Below are positions 34,396 to 47,600 of a DNA stretch of 64,000 bases, in pieces. This DNA comes from Salticus scenicus (taxonomy: Eukaryota > Arthropoda > Arachnida > Araneae > Salticidae), in contig OZ005652.1 in NCBI GenBank assembly GCA_963930645.1, positions 269,120,006-269,184,005 on the forward strand, in the 5' to 3' direction. Made by a program: the position numbers and the translations under genes. Every line of letters begins with the position of its first letter. Within the stretch, counting starts at the first letter, position 1. The notes beneath the pieces are model-generated. The model saw nothing but the letters and a program-made list of their open reading frames with translations. It was not told where the DNA came from and made no database searches.

Positions 34396-35815
34396 CACTC
34401 TGTCACAAAAAAATATATGCACCCAGAAGAAATCGAACCACAATTACGAAACTTGGTACAAATGTAGTCTGGTAAGAGGTATGCAAATGATTAAAATTTC
34501 AACGCTAATGAGACAAGGGTAAGCACGTTATGCGCATCTGAACTGCGCAGCTGGGCGAGTTTAAAAGCAGGATTTCTCGCACCGTAGAGCTATTCAAACG
34601 AATCTGTCGACTTTAATGGAAGGTGTTGACTTGAGATGCCTTTGAGACGTAACCGGTGGCAGTACAGACAATTGTCGGATAGTGAGAGGGACCGTAGAGA
34701 AGGCCTCAGAGAAGCAGTTTGGTCGTTCAGACATATCAGCCGCCACCTCGTTCGGAGCGATATGGTAGTTGCTCGGGATTCGTAACAGTGGGTCACGGAA
34801 GGGAGAATCAACCATTGAGGAGGGTCAAGAAGTTCCAGTAGCGCAAATGAACACTAGGATCGCGCAATCATAAGAGCGACCACGTCCGCACCAACAGCGT
34901 CATTAGCCTCGATTCAATGCCATTTACCACATTCTAGGCATCCAGTAGTATCAAGGGAAACCATTCTGAGACGACTGGACGACGCTGGTATGAACAGCCG
35001 ACGTCCATTAAGACACCTACCCCTCACCCCACATCATAAGCAGTGTCGACTGGATTTTTCTCGACGCAAAGCAACATGGAGTGTGACTGACCTAACGTGT
35101 GATCGTCCGTGGTGAATTACGATTCAGTCTCAGTGCTGATGACCATCGCACACGCGTGTGGAGGCGGCCAGGCCAGCAGTCTGATCAGGCATTTGTTGTC
35201 GAGCGGCATACAGCCATTACACAAGGTGTGACAGGGTGGGGAGCGATTTGTGGGGACACACGATCCCCTCTAGTCATCCTTCAAGGCACTATGACGTCTT
35301 GCAGTTACGTGGACAGCATTTTAACGCCAGTTGTGCTGCCTATGCTATCAAGCCACACAGGTGCCATTTATCAGCAAGATAACGCTCGTCCACATACTGC
35401 TCCACTCTCCCAACAATGTCTTCAAGGATATGACGTACTCCCATGGACTGCCAGGTAACCAGACCTCTCTCCAATAGAGCACGTCTGGGACGTGCTAGGA
35501 AGGCAACTGCAGCCGTGCCAGAATACTGATGTATTAACTGCCCAGTTGCAAAGATTATGGCATGATATTCCGCAGGGGGATATAGGTGACATAATTGATT
35601 CGATGCCACGCCGTGTTTCGGCTTGTATAGCTGCCAGATGTGGCTTTACTACTTACTGATTTGTAACCTTTTTCATTCCCTAACTTCTTAATAAAACGAT
35701 GTTTTGTTCTGAATTTTTAATCATTTGCTTATCTCTTCATACACTACACGCATGTTAAGTTTCGTGATTGTAGCTCATTTCCTTCTGGGTGCATATATTT
35801 TTTTGTGACAGAGTG
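34396..35815 (+). mobile_element. second Tc1-like DNA transposon family, full length
   Basis: Left terminal repeat CACTCTGTCACAAAAAAATA then TATGCACCCAGAAG; right end is the reverse complement CTTCTGGGTGCATATA then TTTTTTTGTGACAGAGTG. TA flanks both sides. Also 1420 bp long but unlike the element at 28967-30386 in its ends and coding sequence. Confidence 0.95.
34636..35659 (+). pseudogene. Tc1-like transposase of the second family, broken
   Basis: The frame starts MPLRRNRWQYRQLSDSERD and covers a weakened paired-like DNA-binding region with two in-frame stops within the first 65 codons. Further on the frame at 35099-35458 shows LRFSLSADDHRTRVWRRPG, then VTGWGAICGDTRSPLVIL, then YQQDNARPHTAPL with the second catalytic Asp, and, after a stop at 35456, PDLSPIEHVWDVLGRQLQ with the catalytic Glu, ending RCGFTTY before the TGA at 35657. 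The first catalytic Asp, normally in FSDESRF, is Gly here (RGELRF). The Asp-to-Glu spacing is again 32 residues, as in the other family, so the two are related subfamilies. Confidence 0.9.
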
Positions 35816-36637
35816 TATTTTAGAACTTCGCTGAAAAGTGTACATTGCTAGAAATTGAACACTTATGATTTAAATTATTTTACCGACATTCAGATTTTTT
35901 TTTTTAAATATATTACGGTCAATCGCAAAAATATATGCAATGGAGAAGAAATACGTAAACACGCTATTATGATTTCCCTTTTTCTTTGCTTGTTGATTCA
36001 TTTTTTGGATAAAATTTATTAAACGCTCATTACTTAATAAAAGTTCAAAAATTCAAGGGGAATCACTCCAGATACTTCCGTTTACTGAATCAATGTTGTT
36101 TTCTGAAAAATTACGATACCACAATAATAATATAATAGTAATTTTAAATAAATTCGATGTACCCAGTATCTATTCAGATGTTAATTATATTTTTTGTGCA
36201 ATTGATGAAGAAAGATTTGTGTGTTGTATTTCTTTATTATACTGTTTCCTACTTTATAATGCGATATTCTTTATTTATTTTGATTTTCCGGAATTTATTC
36301 GTTTGTTTGTATTGTTTAACGTGCATCAATCTAGATGTTTTTTTTTTTTTTTTTTTTTTTTTATTCTCGTTTTCAGACTGATAATAAAAAGAAAAATAAT
36401 AAGCTAAATAAAAAGTACAAAATATTAAAGCAAATAAATTTTGAAAATATACATGAATCTTTTTTTTTTTTTTTTTTTTTGCATTTTAAAGCATTTTGTA
36501 TTTTTTAATGCATGCAATGTTAAACATTTAACGATTTCATACTGCTATTTCAGAATTACAGTTTGCAATTTTTAAACGTTTTTAAATATGGATATTTTTG
36601 TCAAAATATTTTTTAAACAATATAAAAATAATTTGGT
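35816..36637. other. AT-rich DNA, no recognised gene
   Basis: Open frames at 36093-36407 encode runs of F/Y/L from a T-run and look spurious. T-runs lie near 36340-36362 and 36460-36480. Confidence 0.5.
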
Positions 36638-37872
36638 GAGCCACTCACACAAGTTTATATTACACTGAAATTTAATACTATATTGGAGATGAAGGGTAAG
36701 ATAACGAGTATTGTTTAAAAAACCTACTTTAAAAACAATTCAAATTAGTATTCTGAACACCTTTATTGGACAAATAATTCTATGTGAGGCGTACTACCCT
36801 CGACAACCCCCGTTTATATATTGCACCTATATTTATGTAGAATTTAAAGCTAATATTAAATTTAAAAGTCCCTTCCAAATTATTCAGACAACGTTTTCCG
36901 GGACCATTATTTGAAAATTATCAATCTTATCAAACTTTTCAGTAACAACCTTGTATTAACTTCAAAAATATATTTGAATTGCCTGAAATTATTTGTTTTT
37001 AATTTATTCTGTAAAGAAGCATAGACAAAGATCAAACGTTTAAATTTGTCTTCAGCCTTCAGGAATCCTCAAAACGTGTAAATATACAACACACAAGTGC
37101 TGAATATTTAGCTTAAAAATACCTTATTTACCGTATGTGTATGAGGAATTAATTTTAATTCCTGAACAGTTTTCCTGGACATGGTAATACATTATAGTAA
37201 AGAGCTTCCACTAATTACATTCAGCGATTAAAGAATGCTTTTGCCTAGTGTTCGGCAACCCTGTATATTTTCTAAAAATAACGTACACCACATTGGATCC
37301 TTAAATATAATTCAATATTAGTAACACACACCACAACCGGAAATGCATTTCGATCAATTTCCATGTATTGTCCTATTACAGTCTAGTTATTTTATGTACC
37401 CCTGTAAATAAACGATGAAAGATTTTCATACTATATGCTACATGAAAAATGCTTTTATACATATGGAATATATATATATATATATATATTTATTTCATTT
37501 GGATTAATGCAGCCTATAGATGTCACTCCCTACATACCTGCAATTTCATACATGTACGAAATGTACTTGTCTACTCTTTGGTGGTCTTGTGCACGAAAAA
37601 TTTGCTTGATCTAAACGAAAATTTTAGTGTTATATCCCTATATGACACATATAAGAATACCAAGTTTGAATTTCCTGCTGCTATTTGTTCTTGAGATAAA
37701 ATGATAACAGACACATACACAGACACACAGACTCACACACACAGTGAGACTTACACAGAGATCGACCGCTAAAAACATGTTTTTAGGATTCAGAGGAACT
37801 AAAAATGCGTAAATATAACAAAAACTCAATTTCGAAAATTTGACCCAAAAACAATACTTTCTCTATCATATA
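36638..37872 (+). repeat. dispersed repeat family R2, copy 2
   Basis: Same order of blocks as at 20942-22005: GGTGAGCCACTCACACAAGT, AAGGGTAAGATAACGAGTA, AAACAATTCAAATTAG, TTTCCTGGACATGGTAA, a GTGGTCTTGTGCACGAAAAA block, GACACATACACAGACACAC, and AATTTGACCCAAAAACAATA then CTTTCTCTATCATA. A (TA)n microsatellite has expanded at about 37467-37489. Confidence 0.8.
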
Positions 37873-39960
37873 GGTAAAAGAAAGTAATTAAATTTATGTC
37901 TTAGAAGAATAGCTCTAAATGCTTTGAGTATAAATATGCGAATTAAAATATAATGGAAATTTAGGGAAAAGAAAAATTGTACATGCTAACCTGCTAGTAA
38001 CTGCTCGTGAAATAGAAAAATACTTTTGATCAAAGATGCTATACATGTAGACCTAACACATGCCGGAGTTTTTAGTTCCCCTATATTGACACCAGTGGTG
38101 CAACTATCCTTCCGCTTCTTATTTTAGCTTCATTGCTCTATCTGTAATGTAATCAGTGGTTCAGCGCGAAACCTGCTTTTGCAAAGGTAGATATATTTTA
38201 AATGTGCACTTGATAAAGAAATATTTATACATTGTTTCGATCTAATTTTTATGGTATTTTTTCTCTCAATAAAATTAACAAATTCCAGTTAGAATTACCT
38301 TCACTGACGTCGGTATACATACAGTAATTCTTTGGGAAAAAAAAAAAAAAAAAAAGTCATACTTTTCAAAAGTCATGTCATTTCTTTAAACTGTATCATG
38401 TAAAATAAAAGCAAATAAATAAATAAATAAAATAAAAGACCTAAAATATGTTGCATAATATTTACTTCTATTATCAATTTTTTTTTCCATATTTAAAATA
38501 GTTGAAATTGTTATTACCATTAATACACCACATAATTTTAGAAAAACATCTTTATTTATCAATCTAAAAGCGTTTTAACACAGAAGAGAATAGATTATTA
38601 TTTTTTTATATAAATTTGTTTATTTCTATACATTCGTTAGCATAAAAAAAATACGTCTCTGAATTAGCTTTATTGTATTTCATAAATATATATTTAGACA
38701 GATAATTGCATGCATACGTTAGTTAATTGGATTATGATTATCAGAAAAAGAGGGAAAAAAATGTATTGCATTATGGTAAGCAGCAATTAATATTTATAAG
38801 CATAAGGATAAAAACATAATTTGATTTTTTAACAATTATTTGTTTTATGCATTATATGCTATTCATATGAGTAACTTTAAAATGAGTGAGTATATTTGTT
38901 TAAACATACGACGAATTTTTGCTAATTTATGATGTATCTATTTATTTTAGTTTCATTTTCAAATGAAATGGCTTTCTCTAAAGTATTATTGACATTTAGT
39001 ATTAAATATGCACCTAAGGGCTGGTGTTAAAATGCAATAAAATATATATTTGTAAACTAAGACCATAATTTACAGAAAAATCGCAACAATTGATTTTGTT
39101 TGAAGGACATTGAACAGACGATAAAAATAGGAACGATTGCATGATGGAATATGATAATCAAAGTACTAGCACGATCGATGCAAAGTTATTATTATTATTA
39201 TTATTATTATTTATTTAATTTAGACCCAAAATTTTTGAAAATTTACTTGCAATTTATGATGTTTGGTTATAAAGGCTTTTTGTCATTATTTTATAACATC
39301 TGTTCTTCGGTGCATTTTTTATTTTTTATTTTTTATTTCTACTTCTTAGACTTATTGTTCCAGGTGTTTATAAGATTTTATGTATTTTTATTTTTATTAT
39401 TATTTGTGTGTTTGTGTATTTATTTTTTTTTTTTACTTTTCCCTATTTTTTTTTTTTTTTCTTTTTCTTTCTTTTTTTTTTTTGGTTCTTCCTTTTACAT
39501 TTCAGTCTAACTTTCTATCCCTCATATATATACATCACTATATATGCAATACATCACTATATATTATTTTAAGATTATCCACTACTGGTGCCACAAAATG
39601 TCATAATACTTCAATATATGCATAAATGAGTAATTGTTTAATAAAATTTGAGAATACAAGGTATTTTTTGTTTTAAGGAGAGGGGGGGGGGTGATACACA
39701 GAATTTCAGAAAATATTCAAAAGAAAGTGTGGTTGGTCTTGTTATTTTTAAGATTATAACACAAGGGGCTGATGAAAATATAAATTAAGATTGTTTATAA
39801 ATAAAACCATTTGTTACTAAAGCTGTTAAATTTTTAAAAGATAATTTTTCTTCCATTTGTGACACATCATGTTTGTATTTTTTCATTTTTTTAACCCATT
39901 AATAATTAAGAAAATACATTTTATTAATTACATATATATTTTCAATCTGTCCAAGTTTCT
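37873..39960. other. AT-rich DNA, no recognised gene
   Basis: It holds A19 near 38337, AAAT repeats near 38413-38432, (TTA)n at 39187-39212 and a very T-rich patch at 39310-39490. The frames at 39151-39625 come from that patch and look spurious. I recognise nothing else. Confidence 0.5.
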
Positions 39961-39984
39961 TTTTGCTTTTTCTGAAAAATTTCG

Positions 39985-40640
39985 AAGATATCTACTACTA
40001 GAAAATTTAAGGGGTCCACCACTAGCATATTTCAAGATCTCAGGAAAAAATACATTTTTGTGTAAAAAAATGTCACCGAAGTGGTTTTCATTAGAAGCTT
40101 AAAACTTAGAAAAATGCCTCCCGTTAGTTTATGAAAAATTTATCTAATATAATATTTTAAAAAGTAAGTTTTCTTCATAACGAAGGTACTCATTAAGAAC
40201 GGATTTGAAGAAATTTAATACTTAAGGAGTTTAAAATTGATGTCGACGTTTATGAATCTTTCCTTTTTTTATGAATCTTTTCTTTAAGATAATGGATAAG
40301 AACCTTTTGAAATTTAACACTTAATGGAATGAAAGAGGGTGACGACGTTTTTGAGCATCATTACCACGTATTTGCAGTGGTTTTCTGTAGAAGGTTAAAA
40401 TTTAGCAAAATATCTTTCTGTGGGCTCTTTTTCAAATAAAAGAAGATCGTTTTAAATTCAGCACTGGGAAAGGGGGGTGGGGGGGGGGCGTGCATGAACG
40501 GGTGTATCGAAGTTTTTTTTTTAGTTTTACTCAAGTTTCTCTTAAGTTGTTGCTTGTAGAAGTTTAAAACATGGAAAATTGTCTCTTCTTAGGAAGATCT
40601 TTTAAAATTCAATTTATAAAAGGAAGAAAGTTATATTTCT
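39985..40640 (+). repeat. degenerate tandem repeat
   Basis: A GTGGTTTTC-(8-10 nt)-GAAGCTTAAAACTTAG-like block occurs near 40081, 40379 and 40547, each followed by AAAAT.CTC-type text and by AAATTTAA-CACTTAA-type text (near 40212, 40310, 40455). Units are roughly 150-300 bp and highly diverged. Confidence 0.45.
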
Positions 40641-41585
40641 GAGTATTTTTCTACAAATCTTTGTTTTTTAATAGATTTGAATCAAATTTGGTCTTCATAA
40701 GAACTCAGAATAAACAATCATTTGACAACGGGTCGAACGTATTCTCTTTGCTTTCAAATTTTCTTTTTACTGTTTTTCCACGTGACTGGGACTTGGAAAA
40801 GAGTCTTTCATAAAATTATAAAATATAAATGAAAGATGTGAAAGTTCATTCCTGTATTTGCCATCACTAAAACGAATATAAAATGATTAAGTATGTGGGA
40901 TTATTCTAATATCCGTTGTGTTTGACTCTTTCTGGTAACACTCATGATCCCAAATTTAGATAAAATTAAACGAAAATCTGGCCGTCGTCTGTTAAAAAAT
41001 TATTTAATTTTCTTTTGTTAATTGATCAAACTATTTTCTTACTAGGATTAGATTTAAAATAAAATTAATGCTATCTAAGAATAAAATCATTTGAAAATTT
41101 TCTGTCATCCAATTCACGAATTAAAATTTTGTCCAAAACAGAATTTAATTTTGATGAGATGCTTGTTTTGCCCTTGATATTACACTGTTATCTGCAACTT
41201 GAATTACTTTTAATCCGGAGTAATAAATATTTATTATCAGATACTTTCAGAATTTAACTTATTCTATGACCAAAATTATGCTATTTTTTTTTACGCCTAG
41301 GATGACAATTTATTTTCTCATGGGGTATTTGTACGTAATATATTCTGTCAATTTATCTTTTTTTTTTTATTATTTATGTTCTCGATTATATTGCTCTACG
41401 ATTATGTATGACGTCACAATGTTTACTTTCCCAAATATTTTGTCTGTTTTAAAAGTTATTAATATTTTAGTTTTTAATTATAAGCTAGCTAAAAGAAAGA
41501 TAACATACACACTAAGAAAGTATTAGTAAAAATTCCGAATTAAATAGGTTTTAATTTTCGATGAAATATATACAGCGAAATGCAT

Positions 41586-41588
<3 letters not shown>
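40641..41588. other. AT-rich DNA, no recognised gene
   Basis: The plus-strand frame at 41266-41526 is AT-driven and unlike anything I know. Confidence 0.5.
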
Positions 41589-41624
<36 letters not shown>

Positions 41625-42939
41625 CATTCCAACAAGGTTGAAAAGTGGTAATGACTTCGTTTATTCAGTGTGTCTGTCCATTTGTCTGTCTGTCCGCTTT
41701 CTCACTCTCGTAAATATTCATAGAATTTCTTGAAACTGATATATGATATTCAAGTTCACAATCGGATGTTCTCTATTGAAAATGGAGATGATATCTCTAC
41801 TGGTTTGTGTACAGGGACACTCGAAAGTATTCCAAAGTATTTTGTTGTAGGAGAAGTATTTATATAAACCATATTTTAATACCTTTACTTTACACAAATC
41901 TTAATGAAAATGAAATATGTAATTTAAGTTCACTATCTGGTGTTTTCTATGTAAAATGGAATAAGTACTATCGCTGATTTGTGTACAGGGACACTCGCAA
42001 GCATTCCAAAGCGCTGCGTTCCATGAGTTGTATTTCTAAAATGCAAATTTTAATAAATTTACTTTGCACAAAGCTTAATGAAATTGAAATATTTTACTCA
42101 TATGCACAAAAGACTGCTTTCTATAGAATATAGTATGATTAGTATTAGAATTACAGGGTCACTCAAAAATATTTAGTTACATTAAAAGCTATTAATTAAA
42201 ATTTGCTGCAATTGCAGTTTCGTTTACATTAAGCATTTTTAACATTTTCTGACAATTTTTAAGTGTGAATATGATTTAAATTTTTTATACATGTATGTGT
42301 GTTCGTCTGTACATCTGTCTGTCTTCCCACGCTCTAACTCCCGTAAATATTTATCGAATATCTTGAAACTGATATTTGAAACTGAAATATATTATTCATA
42401 TGCACACAAGAATGCTTTTTAATAGAATATAGTAGGATTAGTATTAATGTTAAAGGGCCACATATAAATATTCAGTTACATTAAGAGCTATTAAAAAAAA
42501 AAAAATTGCTGGAATTGAAGTTTCGTTTACATTAAGCTCTTTTAACACTTTATAACAGTTTTTAAGTGTGAATATGATTTTAATATGTTTATCTGTCTGT
42601 GCAATTGTCTATATTTTTATCTGTCTGTCTCCCGCCCCCCAGCGTCCGTAAACATTTGTGGAATTTTTAAAAAATGATATACATTAATGAAATTCACTAT
42701 TGAAAGTTCCCCATTTAAAATGACATTAATAGGTCTGTACAACTAGTTTGTGCACAGGGCAATTTTTAAAAATCACATTTAAACAACTTTCTGTTCTAAA
42801 AATCATAAAGAAATTGAAACGTATTGTTAATATTCTAAAATAATGTTTTTTTATAAAAAGATATTCTTAACCTTCAGACTTACAGGGCTACACTGAAATA
42901 TTCAGATGCATTAAGGGCTGCAATTATAGTCTAATGTCT

Positions 42940-42975
<36 letters not shown>

Positions 42976-43195
42976 AGTTAAGCTTTTTTAACGCTATCCA
43001 ACAATGTCTAAGAGTGGTTTTATATTGATTTAGTCAATTTGTATTCTTTTCAGTCCTTCTGCCTGTCTGCTGTATGATAACGTAGGCAAAGAATATTGAA
43101 AGTCCTATTAAAAATGGAGTTAATATCTCTACTGGTAGGGACACCCGAAAGTATTCCAAAAGATTTTGTTCTACGAGAAGTAATACAACAAGCCC
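41589..43195 (+). repeat. dispersed repeat family R1, copy 3, behind a T32 tract
   Basis: Starts after T32 (41589-41620) with AACACATTCCAACAAGGTTG and repeats internally: TTTTTAACA(C/T)TTT sub-units restart near 42235, 42540 and 42983 (the last behind another T30 run). Each carries a CTGTCTGTC patch and a GTAAATATTTATCGAAT-like block. Three GTGTACAGGGACAC or CAGGGACAC modules occur near 41810, 41984 and 43135. Same family as 9440-10295 (inverted) and 12385-13790. Confidence 0.75.
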
Positions 43196-43625
43196 GTACA
43201 GTTGGAAAGAGTTAATAATAAATGAGTACAGCATGATTTTTCTTTCTTTTTTCTTTTGTAATCAGTCAAAAATAGTTTATTTTAACATGAAACTGCAGAG
43301 GGAAAAAGAAATTTTTTTATTTCGTTCATTTTGTATGACAGGAATAGGCTTTCGACTTCGTCAAAATTAATCACAATTTGAAAATTTAGATGTAAATTTA
43401 AAGTAAAGTAATTTGTTAAGAAATAGATAAATGTAACCTAAGTAAAAATGATGGGATTCGACTACAAACTATTTAATTTGGTAAAGTGGTTTATACACAC
43501 AGATCACTATATATTTTTTTTCTAACAAGTTTTTAAAAATTTCCTTTTTGTATGTTTGTAATTTTTTTTTCAGATTGATCAAAAAAGATAATAAATGTAC
43601 ATATGAATATATTAAAAAAAAACTA
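43196..43625. other. AT-rich DNA, no recognised gene
   Basis: No feature identified between R1 and the MITE-like element. Confidence 0.5.
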
Positions 43626-43626
43626 C

Positions 43627-44245
43627 ACTGTAAAAAATGCTGCTGTAAAATTACGGGCAAAGCCCGGCAGCAGAGATTCCAGTCAAAGCCTTTAAAATAC
43701 ATTTAGACGATGAATGATGTATCGCCAGTAATTTTACGTTGTCATGAAACAGACAACCAGCCTGCAAAAAAAGGAGCATTAACCATAAAATTAAAAGTTA
43801 GAGTTTCTCGAATGCTTTAAAAAAGTTTCTTGCAATTATTACACAAGCGTGCAGGGAGAAATCCAGAACACTAAAAAACTTATTTATTTTTTTACACGCA
43901 AAAGCTAATTTATTAATTTTCATGCGAAGCAAACCGTCTTGGGTAGCCCGGGATTCGAACTCACAATCTCCTGTGTCAGAGGCCAGCGCTTTGCCACGCG
44001 CCGTTGGGATCACAGAGACTTTTCTTTACAAAAACAGATAAAGTCAACATCAGAACTGACTAGTTGATAAATCTTGCCATACGCACCAAAAGACTTCTGG
44101 AAATTTTTTTAAACCGATTTACAGCACAATGTGAAGTAACAAATCTTCAATTATTTTTACAGAACTAGCTATACAAATTTACAGCAACCTATGCCGTATT
44201 TATGTTAAAAAAAGTGCTTTATTTTTACAGAAATTTTTTACAGTG
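43627..44245. mobile_element. MITE-like element with CACTGTAAAAAAT ends
   Basis: The left end ACACTGTAAAAAATGCTGCTGT and the reverse complement of the right end (CACTGTAAAAAATTTCTGT) form short inverted repeats around ~620 bp without coding capacity. A tRNA-like segment lies inside (separate entry). A lone half-end of the same type, TTTTTACAGTGTAAC, occurs at about 49839-49853. Target duplication not clear. Confidence 0.5.
43942..44010 (-). repeat. tRNA-derived SINE head or tRNA pseudogene
   Basis: On the minus strand the segment has an A-box-like GGCGCGTGGCAAAGCG, a pseudo-anticodon arm GCCTCTGACACAGG, and a good B box GTTCGAATCCC (plus 43950-43960). Acceptor strands do not pair, so it is not a functional tRNA. 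A tRNA-Ser-like ancestor is possible. Confidence 0.55.
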
Positions 44246-44384
44246 ATTAAATTGTTAACGTCCAAACTATGCATAAAAATTATTTTATTTTAAGACTATT
44301 TTAAAATCTAAATTTGCTATTTTTGACAAAATTAAGAAACCAGTCAATTCTCGTATTGAAAAAGCAAAAGCTTTTTTAAGCTAT

Positions 44385-44610
44385 TGAATAGCTTTTATCG
44401 CGGACTTTGAGCGCGGCGACCGAATCGAAAAATTCCGTAACGAAAAAAAAACCTAACACAGTTCGGCAGACTTCGGTAGACTTCGGCTGTACGAAGCTCG
44501 CACGGATCGAGACGAGCTGCTCCGAAATTGGACTAATACGTAAGCAGCTGTTTGTGAGAAAGTATATAGGTGTACAGGTATCTATCATCTATGTACAACA
44601 GTGAATAGCT
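44385..44610 (+). other. CG-rich patch of unknown origin
   Basis: This ~225-bp segment has many CG dinucleotides (GAGCGCGGCGACCGAATCG, GACTTCGGTAGACTTCGGC) in a region otherwise nearly free of them. A plus frame at 44407-44604 and a minus frame at 44376-44588 are both open, which suggests neither is meaningful. It could be a fragment of a promoter, an rDNA-like or viral-like insert, or an element end. I cannot assign it. Confidence 0.4.
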
Positions 44611-44639
44611 GTACGCGAAAAATTTGTGTATAAAGTAGA

Positions 44640-47600
44640 TCAGATAAAACTTGAATATCCCCATTCGACTTGCAGGCCTTTAAAACCTATTAAATACCTT
44701 TTCTCAATTAAAATTTGTTTTATATCGGTCACCACGCTCAAAAAGTGTAACTTCAATTAATATCAAAGAAAAAACTTGAATACCCCCATTCGACTTGCAG
44801 GCCTTTAAAACCTATTAAAATACCTTTTCTCTATTAAAATTTGTTTTCTTATCATTATTGTTATCTAATCATTATTGTTATCTTATTCATTAATATCAAA
44901 GAAAAAACTTGAATACCCCCATTCGACTTGCAGGCCTTTAAAACCTATTAAATACCTTTTCTCTATTAACATTTGTTTTCTTATCGGTCACCACGCTCAA
45001 AAAGTGTAACTTGAATTAATATCAAAGAAAAAACTTGAATATCCCCATTCGACTTGCAGGCCTTTAACACCTATTAAATACCTTTTCTCTATTAAAATTC
45101 GTTTTCTTATCGGTCACCACGCTCAAATGTGTAACTTGAATTAATATCAAAGAAAAAACTTGAATATCCCCATTCGACTTGCAGGCCTTTAAAACCTATT
45201 AAAATACCTTTTCTCTATTAAAATTTGTTTTCTTATCATTATTGTTATCTTATTCATTAATATCAAAGAAAAAACTTGAATATCCCCATTCGACTTGCAG
45301 GCCTTTAAAACCTATTAAATACCTTTTCTCTATTAAAATTTGTTTTCTTATCGGTCACCACGCTCAAAAAGTGTAACTTGAATTAATATCAAAGAAAAAA
45401 CTTGAATATCCCCATTCGACTTGCAGGCCTTTAAAACCTATTAAATACCTTTTCTCTATTGAAATTCGTTTTCTTATCGGTCACCACGCTCAAAAAGTGT
45501 AACTTGAATTAATATCAAAGAAAAAACTTGAATATCCCCATTCGACTTGCAGGCCTTTAAAACCTATTAAATACCTTTTCTCTATTAAAATTTGTTTTCT
45601 TATCATTATTGTTATCTTATTCATTAATATCAAAGAAAATCCTTGAATATCCCCATTCGACTTGCAGGCCGTTAAAACCTATTTAATACCTTTTCTCTAT
45701 TAAAATTTGTTTTCTTATCGGTCACCACGCTCAAAAAATGTAACTTGAATTAATATCAAAGAAAAATCTTGAATATCCCCATTCGACTTGCAGGCCTTTA
45801 AAACCTATTAAATACCTTTTCTCTATTAAAATTTGTTTTCTTATCGGTCACCACGCTCAAAAAGTGTAACTTGAATTAATATCAAAGAAAAAACTTGAAT
45901 ATCCCCATTCGACTTGCAGGCCTTTAAAACCTATTAACTACCTTTTCTCTATTAAAATTTGTTTTCTTATCATTATTGTTATCTTATTCATTAATATCAA
46001 AGAAAAAACTTGAATATCCCCATTCGACTTGCAGGCCTTTAAAACCTATTAAATACCTCTTCTCTATTAAAATTCGTTTTCTTATCGGTCACCACGCTCA
46101 AAAAGTGTAACTTGAATTAATATCAAAGAAAAAACTTGAATATTCCCATTCGACTTGCAGGCCTTTAAAACCTATTAACTACCTTTTCTCTATTAAAATT
46201 TGTTTTCTTATCATTATTGTTATCTTATCATTATTGCTATCTTATTCATTAATATCAAAGAAAAACTTGAATATCCCCATTCGACTCGCAGGCCTTTAAA
46301 ACCTATTAAATACCTTTTCTCTATTAAAATTTGTTTTCTTATCGGTCACCCCGCTCAAAAAGTGTAACTTGAATTAATATCAAAGAAAAAACTTGAATAT
46401 CCCCATTCGATTTGCAGGCCTTTAAAACCTATTAAATACCTCTTCTCTATTAAAATTTGTTTTCTTATCGGTCACCACTCTCAAAAAGTGTAACTTGAAT
46501 TAATATCAAAGAAAAAACTTGAATATCCCCATTCGACTTGCAGGCCTTTAAAACCTATTAAAATACCTTTTCTCTATTAAAATTTGTTTTCTTATCATTA
46601 TTGTTATCTTATTCATTAATATCAAAGAAAAAACTTGAATATCCCCATTCGACTTGCAGGCCTTTAAAACCTATTAAATACCTCTTCTCTATTAAAATTC
46701 GTTTTCTTATCGGTCACCACGCTCAAAAAGTGTAACTTGAATTAATATCAAAGAAAAAACTTGAATATTCCCATTCGACTTGCAGGCCTTTAAAACCTAT
46801 TAACTACCTTTTCTCTATTAAAATTTGTTTTCTTATCATTATTGTTATCTTATCATTATTGCTATCTTATTCATTAATATCAAAGAAAAACTTGAATATC
46901 CCCATTCGACTCGCAGGCCTTTAAAACCTATTAAATACCTTTTCTCTATTAAAATTTGTTTTCTTATCGGTCACCCCGCTCAAAAAGTGTAACTTGAATT
47001 AATATCAAAGAAAAAACTTGAATATCCCCATTCGATTTGCAGGCCTTTAAAACCTATTAAATACCTCTTCTCTATTAAAATTTGTTTTCTTATCGGTCAC
47101 CACTCTCAAAAAGTGTAACTTGAATTAATATCAAAGAAAAAACTTGAATATCCCCATTCGACTTGCAGGCCTTTAAAACCTATTAAAATACCTTTTCTCT
47201 ATTAAAATTTGTTTTCTTATCATTATTGTTATCTTAATCATTAATATCAAAGAAAAAACTTGAATATCCCTATTCGACTTGCAGGCCTTTAAAACCTACT
47301 AAATACCTTTTCTCTATTAAAATTTGTTTTCTTATCGGTCACCACGCTCAAAAAGTGTAACTTGAATTAATATCAAAGAAAAAACTTGAATATCCCCATT
47401 CGACTTGCAGGCCTTTAAAACCTATTAACTACCTTTTCTCTATTAAAATTTGTTTTCTTATCATTATTGTTATCTTATTCATTAATATCAAAGAAAAAAC
47501 TTGAATATCCCCATTCGACTTGCAGGCCTTTAAAACCTATTAAATACCTCTTCTCTATTAAAATTCGTTTTCTTATCGGTCACCACGCTCAAAAAGTGTA

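Noticed and set aside
39151..39625. 119- and 81-codon plus frames rich in F and Y
   Set aside because: Derived from a T-rich low-complexity patch.
39770..39800. CTGATGAAAAT as a hammerhead core
   Set aside because: No GAAA with a closing stem II downstream.
43798..44013. 71-codon minus frame
   Set aside because: Covers the tRNA-derived segment; the protein is a by-product of the SINE head.
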